Shown here: positions 13,001 to 40,017 of the stretch, one piece after another
Layout of the letters: each line of letters starts with the position of its first letter
How positions within the stretch are numbered: the stretch's first letter is position 1
Assembly (NCBI GenBank): GCA_036898135.1
Contig: CM072526.1
Coordinates: 6,204,224-6,268,223, forward strand
Length of the DNA: 64,000 nt
Direction of reading: 5' to 3'
DNA from: Oncomelania hupensis
Taxonomy: Eukaryota; Mollusca; Gastropoda; Littorinimorpha; Pomatiopsidae
Notes under the pieces: model-generated
What the model was told of the DNA's origin: nothing
Database searches by the model: none
The model's input: only the letters and a program-made list of their open reading frames with translations
Made by a program: the position numbers and the translations under genes

Positions 13001-14966
13001 CTTCAAATGTTGGGTTGCTGCCTTTTCTTTAGATCTAGGAACAAGCCTATCCTATCTATTTTCTAGATCCAGGAATAGAGCTGCAAACCGTGGGTCAAAG
13101 TCGTATCGGTATTACTATGGTATTATTAGGTCGTATAAATATTTCGTACCGGTATACCGCGATTTTAAGTGTTACAATTAAATGAGATATGGCACTGACA
13201 GTAGTGACCGACGCAAAAGAAAGATTGTCATACACTTCAAAACAGTTTCAAAGAACCACATTTCCATAGAAACTGAAGCTTTATTTTTGCTTGAACGCCT
13301 TCAAAATTATGATAAATCACTGTTTAGAATATCAGCAAACTTTAAAAACAAAATCAAAATAAAACAAAAACATTCATTGGGAAAGGTCTTTTTAGAACTT
13401 TCAGAGTTCAGAAGGATTGGTGACTGGTACCATGCACAAACACGTGTTCATATAAGTTCTTCAAGAACAGCTGCCTATCAACGTATTTGGGCTTTAGGCT
13501 CGCTCTCTGGGCGGACAGGATGTCGCTCACTGTCGCGTTATGTATTATAAAGATTTACCAGTAAACCGGAACTTGGACACCCGCACCGGTATACCGTACC
13601 GTCGTGTTTCCGAACCTGAATACAGTTACGTATCAGTAAAACCGTCCAGCCCTATCCAGGAACAAGCCTGTCCTATCCATTTTCTAGATCTAGGAACAAG
13701 CCTGTCCTATCTATCCTCTAGATCTAGGAACAAGCCTGTCCTATATCCTCTAGATCTAGGAACAAGCCTATCCTATCTATCCTCTAGATCTAGGAACTAG
13801 CCACTGAAAGATAAGAACACAAAACTCACAGGGGTCTGCTTGCTCATAAAGCTGTCAGGGACGTACAATGTTCTGGGGTCATAGTCTGGATCTGAGGGAG
13901 ATCTCTTGTTGGCATCTCTGAAATTGAAATTGCAAAACACGAATCATCAGTGCTTTGTACTGCATTTTCCAGGAAACGGGCTTTATCTCAATCCACTAAC
14001 AACCAGTTCCCCTCAAACAATTTGTCAAACCTTTCAGGGTTGAAAGATTTTTTTAAAAAATATCCTTAAAATTATTGGACAATTGTATTATTATGATTAA
14101 CAGTATCCTTCATTGGGAAGAAAGGAGTTCGAAGTAATATTAGATCCAGTGGATCCGTTTTCCTGTTAATATTGATCTAGACATCTAACAAAAAGCTGCA
14201 GAGAGAAACAACATTAATTAAATATTAATGCAGGAGAGAAAGATTAATGAGAGACGGAAATAACAATAGAAATTCTACAGCTGACCCGTCAACCTACTAT
14301 CATTAAGACAGGGATTCGGATCCACATCCAGAAATTGATATAGAAAAAAAGAGGGAAGACAGAATTTTTGTATCAAAGAAAACAAAAAAACAAACAAGAG
14401 AAGACTGACCTAATTTTGTCAGGCTGCAGAAAGTCTAGTTTAGTGTGCATAAAGTTGGAAGTCTCAGAGGTCTCACCATCGCCAGACTGCAACAAGACAA
14501 CATAATTTATGATTTACCTTCTGTGACCATATTTACTGACATTGTGTAAAACATATTAATAACATTATCTTACCAAGGGTTCTTTGGTACCCTGCAGTGA
14601 TCACATAAACAGAAAACAGTAAAAAGCGTACAAAGGTAATAATGGAAGGCTTCAGAAACTAGCTCTCAGAGCCAGCTTTGTCAGGGCAGCATATATACTT
14701 CTCTTCTACTGGCTTTACCTTTTCCCAGATCTAACCAGAGCCAGGCATTCAACCTCGGTTGGGAAGCCAGTTATAGATATATAATGACAATCTATCAAAC
14801 AAAAATAATAATACAGGGATGGATTTAACCGGAAATTACCGGTATTTTACCGGTTTGAGAATAAAAATACAGGTTGAAAAATCAGTAGCTGGTAGAGCCT
14901 ACCGGTTCTTATTTTGTTTGACTGGTTTCAAAATTAAAGGAAAAGAGAAAGAAAAACAAGAGAAAT

Positions 14967-15038
<72 letters not shown>

Positions 15039-18000
15039 CCAACCAGCCACGCTGATTATGTGTTTAGGGAGTGTAGACGAGAGGCCTGTGAATGCGTTCA
15101 GTAGCCTTGCCATATTCTTTGAGGTAATTAATACAGAATGATATAACATTGGCGGGCGCAAGGCTATCGTGAATACGGATAAATTAAACTCGCGCACTTT
15201 CCGATTTTTTCTTTCCTCGTGCTCGTCAGTATGTATTGCTACAGTGGCAGATAGGTTAGTAATAATAAAGAAGCAAAAATCTCTTTTTTCATTTTTTGCT
15301 AGGGGGGAGAGGGGCGATAAAAGAAGTTTATGTGAAGACGAAGATGTTTAAAATGAAACAGAAAGTGCATTAACAGAGTCGCCATCTACTTGTAATAGCT
15401 TACGTCTTTAGAAGACTTCGACTTCGACAGAGCGAGGGAGGTGTTCGAGAAAAGCAAAACGCGACGGAAATAGGTAAAGCCTGTTATTTACTTTTATTTT
15501 TGGCAAACATCGTTTCAGTTATAGTTAGTAGGTTTACGGTGAGCAATAAATTAATCACTGCATTCGTCGGCAGATTTTCGGTGGCAAAAATAGTTACGCA
15601 CTATTAAGCTTTGCTATGGGTCATACCGGTTTCCGTGACTGGCCTACCGGTTTGCATTCGAGTGGGTTTGTTTACTGTGACTTCGTACCGGTTTTGCAAA
15701 TCCCTAGGATGATCACTGATAATAATAATAATTATGAGGTGCTTTTCCTAGTAAGGAACAGTTCAAAACGCTCCCTCATGCATTGACACACTCATTAAAC
15801 ATTAGCACAATACATACAGAGAATGGCTGAGAGCAGGAGAAATCACAGTGGACTGGGGGTAGAGGCAGTAATAAACACAGTGATTCCTCACACATGTACA
15901 CAAACAAGCAAGCACATACACACACACATGAATACAATGGATGAAGCAATACCTATGCGCCAAAGCAACATTTCAAGACGCGGTAGATTAAGGTATAAGA
16001 GACAACTTTTGCACGATCGTTACCAACAAGGGAATTCACTCTGTGTCCATAAGGCTGGCAGTTGCCGATGCCTTCAGTCTGCAGCACTCTTTATGTAATT
16101 GTGTAATCTTGCCTGTCTGTACTTCACAAGACCAAAATACAAATACAGAATCTAACTTACTGGCTCAGGAGCCGAGAACATGGACAGTTTGGACTTTGTG
16201 GCAGCGCTGATGCTTGGCTTCAGTGGGGTTTTTCCACCACTGCTGGCCAGTGTGGGGGACTTGTCCGGAGACTTTTTCCCACCCTGGGCTGGACGTTTTC
16301 TGTTGTTTTTCTGTTAAATAAATACAATACAATTTAGGCTGAATGAGGATTAAATCTTATTGAAAACTTATGAAAATTTATTGATCAATGAGGAATTTTA
16401 TTATATCGTAATGCTGGTTGGACATTTTCAGCTGTTTTTCAATAGAAAAATAACAGAGATTAATGTTTCTTGTATTTGACCAGCAAGTCTAGAGAGGTTC
16501 CTTCCTAAAGGTGGCTGGCCATTTTCTGTTGTAAAAATGACAAAGAATCTTTGTTAAAAAAAATTATTTGGTAGGTAATTGATCTATGCTTTGAGAGTAT
16601 GCAAACAAAAAACAAAGCATACATATTTTTCATTGTAGAATTTTTCATGAATTCAGTTTTCATCCTAAACTTCAATCATACTAGAATGTCAATCTAGGTA
16701 GTCAAAAGCCATTTAAAAAAAATGATTTCCTCATCACAAAACTGACATAGATTTAAAGAGCTTTTCATTCTGAACACAGTGGTATATTTTTTTTCCCCAT
16801 AGGACAAATAGGTAAAAAGTTATTAATGTTTGAAAATGCCGAATGTTGGTGTTTTTTTGGCAACGTTTTGGAATTGAAGAAATTGACAACTTTGGAGTCT
16901 CAAAGTGAAGCCAATATTGATACCAGGAAGCTGATTTTTGACAGGTAACCCCTTCATATGTTATACTCCAAGCCCAATTTTCTTCAGGCCTCTCCCATGT
17001 AATGTTCAGCCGTTTTGGTGCTTCAAAGTTGGGAAATCATCAAATTCGCAGTGCGCGCCGGCAAATTATAGGCCTACTGGTGTGCTACTACGCTCAGCAC
17101 GCGTGTCGTTGAACAGGCCTACGAGTACGCAATGACCGCAAGAATTCCCGAACACCGTTTGGGTAGGCTTTTCTACGGCAAAGCGCTCCGCGATACAGTA
17201 ATGCACAAATTAATAAATACCCTAGTTTTATAAAGGAAAGTCTGCTCTTTATTTCTTGCTAAGTTTTAAACTTCTAGTTAAAATCAAACTTACATCAAAA
17301 CCACTTTATCCACTTTGTTCGGCTCGTAACAAAACTTTTACACACGAGAGCCCCACAATACCTATATGTAAATGAAGCTAAGTATCCGATCTTCTCATTG
17401 GTTCTTATTTTTAGGCCATCCAATGAAGTATCGCAAAGCACTTAGACTTTGAAACGAGCCCCTCTCAGCAAACGACGCTGACAACTTTTTCCGCACCGCC
17501 ATTCAGCGCTCGGATAGGGGCGTATTCAAAAGCTGTTTTCTCGGAATCTTTCGCATAAACATGCATTAAAAACAACACAGATGTAAAGATAAAGCTTTCA
17601 ATTTTTATTTGAATACAGCCACTGTTCGTTTTGATGCAGTTTTACATTAATAATAAGTGTTGAAAGTGAAGTGAAAACGGAGTCAAAACTGCCGACCGGA
17701 CAAGAACCAATGAAGGGCTTGGAGTACCTAGTCAATCAATTAATTTTTCATGGTAAAACAAGATTTCAAGCAACAATCTTCCAGCAAAAAACTTCAAACA
17801 GTGAACTAGCCAGCTAATCAAACTGACTTTGATAGGAGAATCCGGTTCAGATGCAGATTCCGGTCCAGACATGTTGTTTTCATCTTCACCGCTACTACAG
17901 CTGTCGTCATCGTCCTCAGAGCCGCTCGGCTTGAAGTCATCTCCTGAAAGATCCAATTTTTAACAACAATATTTTAATACGCAAGTTTGAACACCAATAC

Positions 18001-21000
18001 CTCAATTGTACATACTTGCCACTCAATTGGCGTTTCATTTCACGCTCAGTTTGTTGACAGTCCAGCTGACCACAATACTGTTTGCATGTTTGCAAAAGGA
18101 AAAGAAATTGTTACACAAACACATGAAGTACTGTATACACATTTCTACATAAAAAGCTGGAATATATTGCTATTGCATTGCAAAATAGTAACCAATAGCA
18201 ATCGTTAAACAGCTGATGAAACAGGTTAAAATAAAGAATTAAACAGTTAAATAAATCACAATCACACTCTTTATTGTCCCAACAAACAGCAAGGACAATT
18301 ATTTCGCGGTGTAAAACATTCTATGACTGTCACACTCACACAATACAGTCAAGTGTACAATAACACATCAATTTATAATAATAATAATAGTAATAAATTG
18401 CAATTATACAACGCATTTTTCATTAGAATAACAACTCAATGCGCTCACACACATCGTTCGTACATATCATCACAACATTCGCACTACATCATGTACAGCA
18501 TCATTCAGAAATTAACGTTTTTACTATTTACACAGAAAACGCCTTGCGGAAAAAGTGCGTTTTTAAGCAGCTCTTGAAAGAAACAAGGTATGTACAATGT
18601 CTTAAACCGGAATGCAGCGCATTCCAAACCTTGGGTGTTTGAAAACTAAAAGACCACTCGCCAATTGTTTTAAGCTGACATTTGGGCGTTTTCAAAAGTT
18701 TTTTTATACGATGAGCGCAAAGAACGAGTTGTAGTGTAGGTAGTGAGTACCTCAGACAGATATGGTGGAAGTGACTGGTCAAAGTGACATAAAGCTATGA
18801 CAGCAATTTTGTATTCAATGCGGAACTTGACAGGGAGCCAGTGGAGCTGCATTAAGAGAGGCGTGACATGATCAGGTTTCCATTTTTTAAGCACAAGCCG
18901 AGCAGCACAGTTCTGTACACGCTGCAGTCGGCTAACTTCATCAATGGGAAAACCAGCTAGAACTGAATTACAATAATCAAGTCTGGATGTTACAAAAGCG
19001 CTGACCAAACATGAAAATTCAGCCTCTTCCTACCCAGCACACTCCCCAACATAAATGATTCAATATCCTATCCTATATCCTTTCCCGTAACTCCAAAGTC
19101 ATTGGTGCACCACAGGTGATCATTTAACCAGCTTAATCCATCTTTCTCTGCCATCAGCAGACCTCATGGCTTATTAAATAACAAAACTAAAGAATAATCT
19201 TTACCAGAATCCTCATTATCACTGCTGGTTGGCTCCACAATTCTTCGACGTTTGGGTTTGGTTGCATGTTGGCGAGCAGGTCGTGCTCTCTTTTTAGATG
19301 GAGTGTCATCACTCTTTGGAGCAGACACCTGGGAAAAAATACATGTTATTTTACGTATTTGCGGCTGTAGATTACATTGCTAATGTCTAGGAATCTGGCC
19401 TAATCAAATAGTTTATTCATCAACTGTGCTAAAACCACAGCATGCATCAAATCACACAAAATAAATATGCCCGTCTAAAGAAAAGGTAACACACACGTTA
19501 CCATCTTACAAGGCCTATGAACAAATGTTTAAAATGTACCTGAATATTTATCTTGATTCCTACAATTTAGATTTAGAATAAATATTTTATCTTATAAGGA
19601 ACATAAATACTTTTGTTATACCAACAGAGAAATTGCAACAAATAGCGGCATAAACATACAAAAGAAAACCTATTAACGTTAGGAATGGGAATTAGAAATT
19701 ACATGCTATATTTAACCATTTCAAAATAAAGTGCACTTAACATTTCTTTTAATTATGAATGTTATTAGTATTACTGTTATTATTGTTATCTTCATCATAA
19801 AGTACAATTGTAAAAGTCAATTACCTCCTCCATATTGTTCTCCTTGACATTTTCGTCTGCATCGTCCGACATTTCAGCGTCAAATATGTCCGCTGCAAAA
19901 GTCATTTTAAAACTACAAATAAACGCAAAAACAGAAGAAAAAAAAGATGATATAAGCTATGACAACTATTTTATTTAACAAGGGTAAAAGAGTAAGTGCT
20001 GGGTACGTTGCTTCACATCTTGCCCTTGGGGTTTGCTACAATAACAATTAGTATAACAAAATAACTTAATAACAATAACATATAATATAACTATACAACT
20101 AACTCCCGTAGAACTTTTCAGAATAGAATAAAGCAAAGGTGCTAAAAGCACTTGTCCGGCCATTTGTACAGACGACCTGAAACGTTGGACTCTGGTCAAA
20201 GAGGTATCTTTTATCTCTGCTCTTATCTTGTAGCTGAGAAAAGGCTAGTCAACTTTCGCTAAATCCACAATTCCATCCTCTATCACCAAGTGCAGGCACA
20301 TTTCATTTTCAAAAATGTAAAAGTTGTTAACAAGCCAGTGAACTTTTTGAAGTAACTTTCTTCAGTTAACCAATCACCACTCTCACTTCTGCTATCCACC
20401 TCAACACACAACACCCATCCACCCACTGACCCCACACACAATTATCTTTCCTGTCGTTTTCATTATTTCGGAATTTCTCTTCGAGTATTCAACAATCGAT
20501 GGAACATGCACCTTACAAATGAACATCATCATTATCATCTTCATCATCATTATCATCAACAGTCTGGTACACTACTGGCTTTGGCTGGGTCACTAGACCA
20601 ACATGAGGCTTAGAAATTCTGCACCCATGCTCAAGTTTGTTTGGCAAACGGAGCTGTGCTTTTAACACAGAGGTACAAACAGACAGGGATGCCGGAAGTT
20701 TCACACAGTAAAGATAGGGATTTGAGAAGCTCTCCACAGTAAAGATAGGGATTTGAGAAGTTCTCCACAGTAAAGATCGGGATTCGAGAAACTCCACACA
20801 GTAAAGATAGGGATACAAGAAACTCCACACAGTAAAGATAAGGATACGAGAAGCTTTACTGTAGAAGCTTTACACAGTAAAGCTAGGGGTTTTATAAGCT
20901 CTGAACAGTAATTGTATGAATTTGAGAATATCCACACAATCAAGACAGGGAGTTGAGAAGCTCTTTCGGTGGGACACTCCATCCAGTCAACTTACGATCA

Positions 21001-22431
21001 AGATCCATCAATTCAGCAGCGGCTACTGCTTCATCATCTTCCATATCTTCTTCACTCTTTGCAACCTTCTTGCCTGATGATGATGGTGGTGCAGTGGAGA
21101 TAAATTTCATGCGATCTTCCACACCCATGCCTAAGGCTTTGTTGGCCTTCTCAGCTTGCGTGATTAGCTTCTTGTTCGTTGTGTAGAACTGCCCCGACCG
21201 CTGCTTGAAAGCTGGGTCTTCCAATCCCTTGAAGGCTTTGACAAAGCTGTTAAACAGGCAGAAAGAAAAGAATAACTGCCTAAACATTTTTTTTGAAAGT
21301 ACGTAGATGGATATGTTACAAGTTACAGGCATATATTACAAGTGTGTAATCAAGTTATTACAAGTGTGTAATCAAGTTACTAACCAATAAATACAAGATG
21401 ATAGCACCTGCGTGTACCACAGGCCTTAGGTGTCAGTGTGTGCAGCATGGGTGCATGTGGGGTCCCAATGGTCTGCCTGAACTTTTCTCGTAGTCTACTA
21501 CTAGTACTACCCACTGTCTGTTCTTACACTTTCAATCACACCTATACTTTCTTCCACCATAGTGCCTGTCAGAACACGTATTTAAAAAAGGAGGAAACTG
21601 ACAAGATTCCAGCATGGCCACATGCACCTATGGTATGGGCTGGCACTGAGCGATGAATCAATTATAATAAGCGCCGTTGTGTGCATTGAGCGTATGCATT
21701 TTCAATGCTACAAATGACAAAAATCCAAATAAAACAGTAAATACAAATGTTACAAAAAAACTTTGTTTGATTACTTTAACAATTTACACTTAATTTGCAT
21801 TTTAAACTTTACACTTTCTAACCTCTCTCTGACCCAAGCCCAAGATGGCGGAGAGTCTATGAAGCGAACATGGTACTGCAACGATTTGCCGTTCCCCTTG
21901 ACATGCTGATTCCCATTGGTATTCTCATCAGGGAACACAATACCAGGCCAGTAGGGGTATCCATCCAACTTTGCCCACACCATGTCGCCTACGCTGAACT
22001 CTGCTGCAAGAGAAAACAAAATATAATGACAGTCAGTCATGGGTCAACGGAAACTAGTGTTAGTGTTACAAGACTATTTTAAAAAATGCAATGAACCGAA
22101 AGTAAAAGCAAATAGTGCATTAAAAGACAATTTATTGCCTCCGCAGAGAGACACTTTTACACTGAGCGCGATACACAGGGCATAATTACAGCAACGTCGA
22201 CCACTGCATACCATTGCATGCACTACTTGGAGTTGATGGTGTGCTGCTACTGTCAGCAGACTTTGGAGGTGTCTTCTTCGGAGATCTTGGAGATGTCTTG
22301 TTGTTGGGCGATCTACGAGGAGAGAGCACATCTTTCTCTTTTTGAGGTGTTGTGTCTTTCTTTGGAGTCTTGCTAAAGTACGAAAATAGTGTATTGCCCT
22401 GCTTTGGCGTTTGTTTTTGAGATTTCGACAT
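1095..22431 (-). CDS. MSH6: DNA mismatch repair protein MSH6, N-terminal part (18 exons, 3' end beyond window)
   Basis: MSH6 pairs with MSH2 to form MutS-alpha, the nuclear sensor of base mismatches and short loops. Coding exons, in transcript order: 22431-22212, 22003-21823, 21246-20996, 19892-19825, 19328-19205, 17943-17828, 16310-16161, 14486-14410, 13917-13830, 12669-12610, 11672-11598, 9333-9198, 6312-6176, 5609-5544, 4990-4714, 3594-3525, 2758-2632 and 1203-1095. All have AG/GT borders and phases agree throughout (2332 nt, 777 codons). The start ATG at 22431 opens [10 protein letters not shown], followed by a PCNA-box-like GNTLFSYF (residues 12-19). A PWWP domain (YPYWP, residues 89-93) follows, then an acidic and lysine-rich linker in exons 3-8. 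Exons 9-13 encode the mismatch-binding domain, with the diagnostic GKFYE motif at residues 447-451, whose Phe and Glu contact the mismatch. Exons 13-16 encode the connector and exons 17-18 begin the lever domain. Exon 15 uses the GTGAGT donor at 4713; a donor 4 nt further on breaks the frame. The Walker-ATPase half lies left of the window. The introns are heavily invaded by transposons. Confidence 0.95.
1481..2167. mobile_element. piggyBac-like non-autonomous element, copy 1
   Basis: A 687-bp element bounded by inverted CTCTTAGCGTCCTATA / TATAGGACGCTAAGAG. The left flank is TTAA (1477-1480), the piggyBac target; the right flank reads TAAA. Two GC-rich hairpins (GCGCG..CGCGC, then GCGCGGT..ACCGCGC) sit just inside the left end. 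A short frame from about 1735 ([16 protein letters not shown]...) stops after about 40 codons and contains a GTGAGT donor-like site. It looks like the first exon of a transposase whose core has been deleted. A near-identical copy lies at 10813-11498. Both are in MSH6 introns. Confidence 0.8.
2307..2490. repeat. CT-rich simple repeat
   Basis: Imperfect (TCTC/TGTCTC)n tract on the plus strand, giving a spurious Ser/Leu-rich frame. It lies downstream of MSH6 exon 17, between exons 17 and 18. Confidence 0.85.
2800..3078 (+). repeat. Interspersed repeat with AAT-rich tail
   Basis: The stretch ends in GGAAAAGCGCTATACACGG followed by an (AAT)n-like A-rich tail. The GCGCTATA block before a trinucleotide tail is common at the 3' end of mollusc LINE/SINE families. 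A related block appears in the opposite orientation at about 9005-9050. The 5' limit is uncertain. Confidence 0.45.
3266..3385 (+). repeat. Member of an interspersed repeat pair (partner at 39665-39790, inverted)
   Basis: About 120 bp match the reverse complement of 39665-39790 at roughly 85% by eye, sharing for example ACAGTCGGCAGGACTGCTAC and GACACCATGGAAAGATCAGC. The partner has an open minus-strand frame; this copy is frameshifted. The family is not recognised. Confidence 0.6.
3729..4118. repeat. Two long (GA)n microsatellite blocks flanking a repeat tail
   Basis: (GA)n-rich runs occupy about 3729-3875 and 3971-4118. Between them (3886-3965) lies a fragment beginning CAAGGGTAAAAGAGTAAG that recurs at 19979. 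On the MSH6 sense strand these are pyrimidine (CT) tracts inside the intron before exon 16. Confidence 0.9.
4233..4692. mobile_element. hAT-like MITE with CAGTG...CACTG termini
   Basis: The 460-bp interval starts CAGTGATGTTCTGAGG and ends CCTAGGAACACCACTG, imperfect inverted repeats of hAT type. It has no coding capacity, and several GTCCGATT motifs occur inside on both sides. A clean 8-bp duplication is not visible (only TTA is shared), so ends are tentative. The right end lies about 20 bp from the exon 15 donor of MSH6. Confidence 0.5.
5165..5515. repeat. (CAT/CAC)n trinucleotide-rich tract
   Basis: About 350 bp of imperfect CATCAC/CTTATCATCAT repeats fill most of the 553-nt MSH6 intron between exons 14 and 15. 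They end about 29 nt from the exon 14 donor. The His-rich and Met/Val-rich frames read from it are repeat artefacts. Confidence 0.9.
5802..6115 (+). repeat. tRNA-derived SINE
   Basis: The 5' part resembles a tRNA: GCGAGCGTTGTGGCCAAGTG with an A-box-like TGGCCAAGTGG. About 65 nt later comes GGGATCGATCC, matching the B-box core GWTCRANNC. A tRNA-unrelated body of about 210 bp follows. This is a pol III SINE in an MSH6 intron, not a tRNA gene, because the acceptor stem does not close. Confidence 0.65.
6679..8274 (-). mobile_element. TIR transposon (hAT-like), 5-bp TSD, nested in an older repeat
   Basis: A 1596-bp insertion with a perfect 12-bp terminal inverted repeat CAGACATGGGAC / GTCCCATGTCTG. 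It is flanked on both sides by AAAAT (6674-6678 and 8275-8279). The intact relative at 44821-44840 shows the unduplicated site (ATATAAAATGCC), which confirms the boundaries. The minus strand carries a broken coding region. A run of 27 C residues occupies 8152-8178. Confidence 0.85.
7022..7953 (-). pseudogene. Broken transposon ORF with WxxxWL/BED-like N-terminal domain
   Basis: Translation from ATG 7953 begins [17 protein letters not shown] and contains [10 protein letters not shown], then IAKIDVPGL. That layout resembles the N-terminal domain read at 38113-38433 and 36002-36352. After about 70 codons the frame ends. A second minus frame (about 7867-7367) is lysine/glutamate-rich and probably coiled coil. 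Two further frames reach a stop near 7022, ending [15 protein letters not shown]. At least two frameshifts, or lost splice sites, separate the pieces. No catalytic DDE or hAT dimerisation region is visible. Confidence 0.5.
9003..9100 (-). repeat. (AAT)n plus GCGCTATATAAATG-type repeat tail
   Basis: A run of ATA/AAT repeats adjoins GGACATTTATATAGCGCT. Read on the minus strand this is the usual 3' end of a LINE/SINE family with a trinucleotide tail. It lies just downstream of MSH6 exon 12. Confidence 0.5.
9551..10339 (+). mobile_element. pogo/Tigger-type (Tc1-mariner) deletion derivative
   Basis: A 789-bp element with inverted termini CAGTGGTACCTCTCACAACG and its mate ending GTAGAGAGGTTCCACTG. 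It is flanked by TA on both sides (9549-9550, 10340-10341), the exact Tc1-mariner target duplication. The 9927-10289 frame keeps the N-terminal DNA-binding part of the transposase and then runs straight into right-end sequence, so the catalytic region is deleted. Confidence 0.85.
9927..10289 (+). pseudogene. Tigger/CENP-B-like transposase, N-terminal DNA-binding part only
   Basis: The 120-residue frame starts [20 protein letters not shown]. Its first 55 residues form a psq/CENP-B N-type helix-turn-helix with [23 protein letters not shown] region follows ([25 protein letters not shown]). The last ~10 residues come from the terminal repeat. The DDE domain is absent, so it could bind element ends but not transpose them. 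No sign of domestication is visible. Confidence 0.75.
10813..11498. mobile_element. piggyBac-like non-autonomous element, copy 2
   Basis: A 686-bp near-identical sister of 1481-2167, in the same orientation and gene. The left flank is TTAA (10809-10812), the right flank TAAA. It has the same paired subterminal hairpins. A one-base deletion in the residual transposase frame (GTAACTT here, GTAACCTT in copy 1) closes that frame early. Few substitutions separate the copies, so amplification was recent. Confidence 0.8.
11950..12142. repeat. (CA)n-rich microsatellite region
   Basis: Several interrupted (ACAC)n runs between MSH6 exons 10 and 11. They generate His/Thr-rich and Cys/Val-rich frames on the two strands that I regard as artefacts. 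Confidence 0.85.
13031..13800. repeat. ~35-bp tandem repeat, interrupted by a hAT element
   Basis: Units of the form CTAGATCTAGGAACAAGCCT followed by GTCCTATCTATCCT occur at 13031-13075 and about 13655-13800 (four to five units). They are split by the insertion at 13076-13654. Confidence 0.8.
13076..13654. mobile_element. hAT-type MITE with perfect 8-bp TSD
   Basis: A 579-bp insertion starting TAGAGCTGCAAACC and ending GTCCAGCCCTA, imperfect hAT-like termini. It is flanked by TCCAGGAA on both sides (13068-13075, 13655-13662). Neighbouring tandem units read TCTAGGAA, so the C shared by both flanks supports a real duplication. Internal GTACCGGTATACC-like motifs recur near both ends. The frame at 13182-13550 matches nothing I recognise. 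Confidence 0.75.
14814..15718. mobile_element. hAT-like element with CAGGGATGG terminus
   Basis: Starts CAGGGATGGATTTAACCGG. The right side carries CCGGTTTTGCAAATCCCTAG and then GATCACTG. ACCGG motifs cluster near both ends. With the right end at CACTG (15718) the flanks share ATAATA, but this is simple sequence and therefore weak. It contains an (AG)n run (14969-15034) and only decayed coding traces. Confidence 0.5.
16966..17724. mobile_element. Candidate Tc1/mariner-type MITE (TA flanks)
   Basis: A 10-bp inverted pair CTCCAAGCCC / GGGCTTGGAG bounds 759 bp, with TA immediately outside both ends (16964-16965, 17725-17726). There is no transposase. It lies in the MSH6 intron between exons 6 and 7, and its right end is about 100 bp from exon 6. 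Confidence 0.45.
18240..19010 (-). pseudogene. CR1/L2-type LINE 3' fragment
   Basis: The minus strand from 19008 reads [40 protein letters not shown] and LPPYLSEVL, the C-terminal part of CR1/L2-like reverse transcriptases. A frameshift near 18740 leads to [18 protein letters not shown] and a final [11 protein letters not shown]. Sequence to about 18240 is its 3' untranslated region. It lies in the same orientation as MSH6, in an intron. Confidence 0.8.
19978..20235 (-). repeat. Interspersed repeat sharing its CAAGGGTAAAAGAGTAAG end with 3886-3965
   Basis: CAAGGGTAAAAGAGTAAG, then CATCTTGCCCTTGGGG and an AATAAC-rich stretch, occurs here and at 3886-3965. The copy here extends about 170 bp further. 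On the minus strand it resembles a SINE or LINE 3' end. Confidence 0.5.
20690..20950. repeat. ~30-bp tandem repeat, about eight units
   Basis: Units of the form CCACACAGTAAAGATAGGGA plus TTCGAGAAACT repeat across 20690-20950 directly after the exon 3 donor of MSH6 (20996). Units diverge toward the exon. The Leu/Ser-rich minus-strand frames are repeat artefacts. Confidence 0.85.
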
Positions 22432-22554
22432 TTTGATATAGTAGTAGTAGCAACGTTTTTCCCGCGAGCTTTCAGATTCCCCTGAAGTTGAAGAGTGCTT
22501 TCCCTTTGAAATAAAATGACCCGGATGTTTCTGAAAAGTGGACGCGTCAGGAAC
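22432..22554. promoter_or_regulatory. Putative bidirectional promoter between MSH6 and RPN2
   Basis: Only 123 bp separate the MSH6 start codon (22431, minus) from the RPN2 start codon (22555, plus). TTTCCCGC at 22458-22465 matches the E2F consensus TTTSSCGC. E2F regulation is well known for S-phase mismatch-repair genes. An ETS-like CCGGATGT lies at about 22521-22528. No clear TATA box is placed for either gene. Both 5' UTRs must be short, or a non-coding exon has been missed. Confidence 0.6.

Positions 22555-40017
<17,463 letters not shown>

Noticed and set aside
15823..16098. 91-codon plus-strand ORF ([15 protein letters not shown]...)
   Set aside because: CA-repeat content, antisense to an MSH6 intron, no family resemblance.
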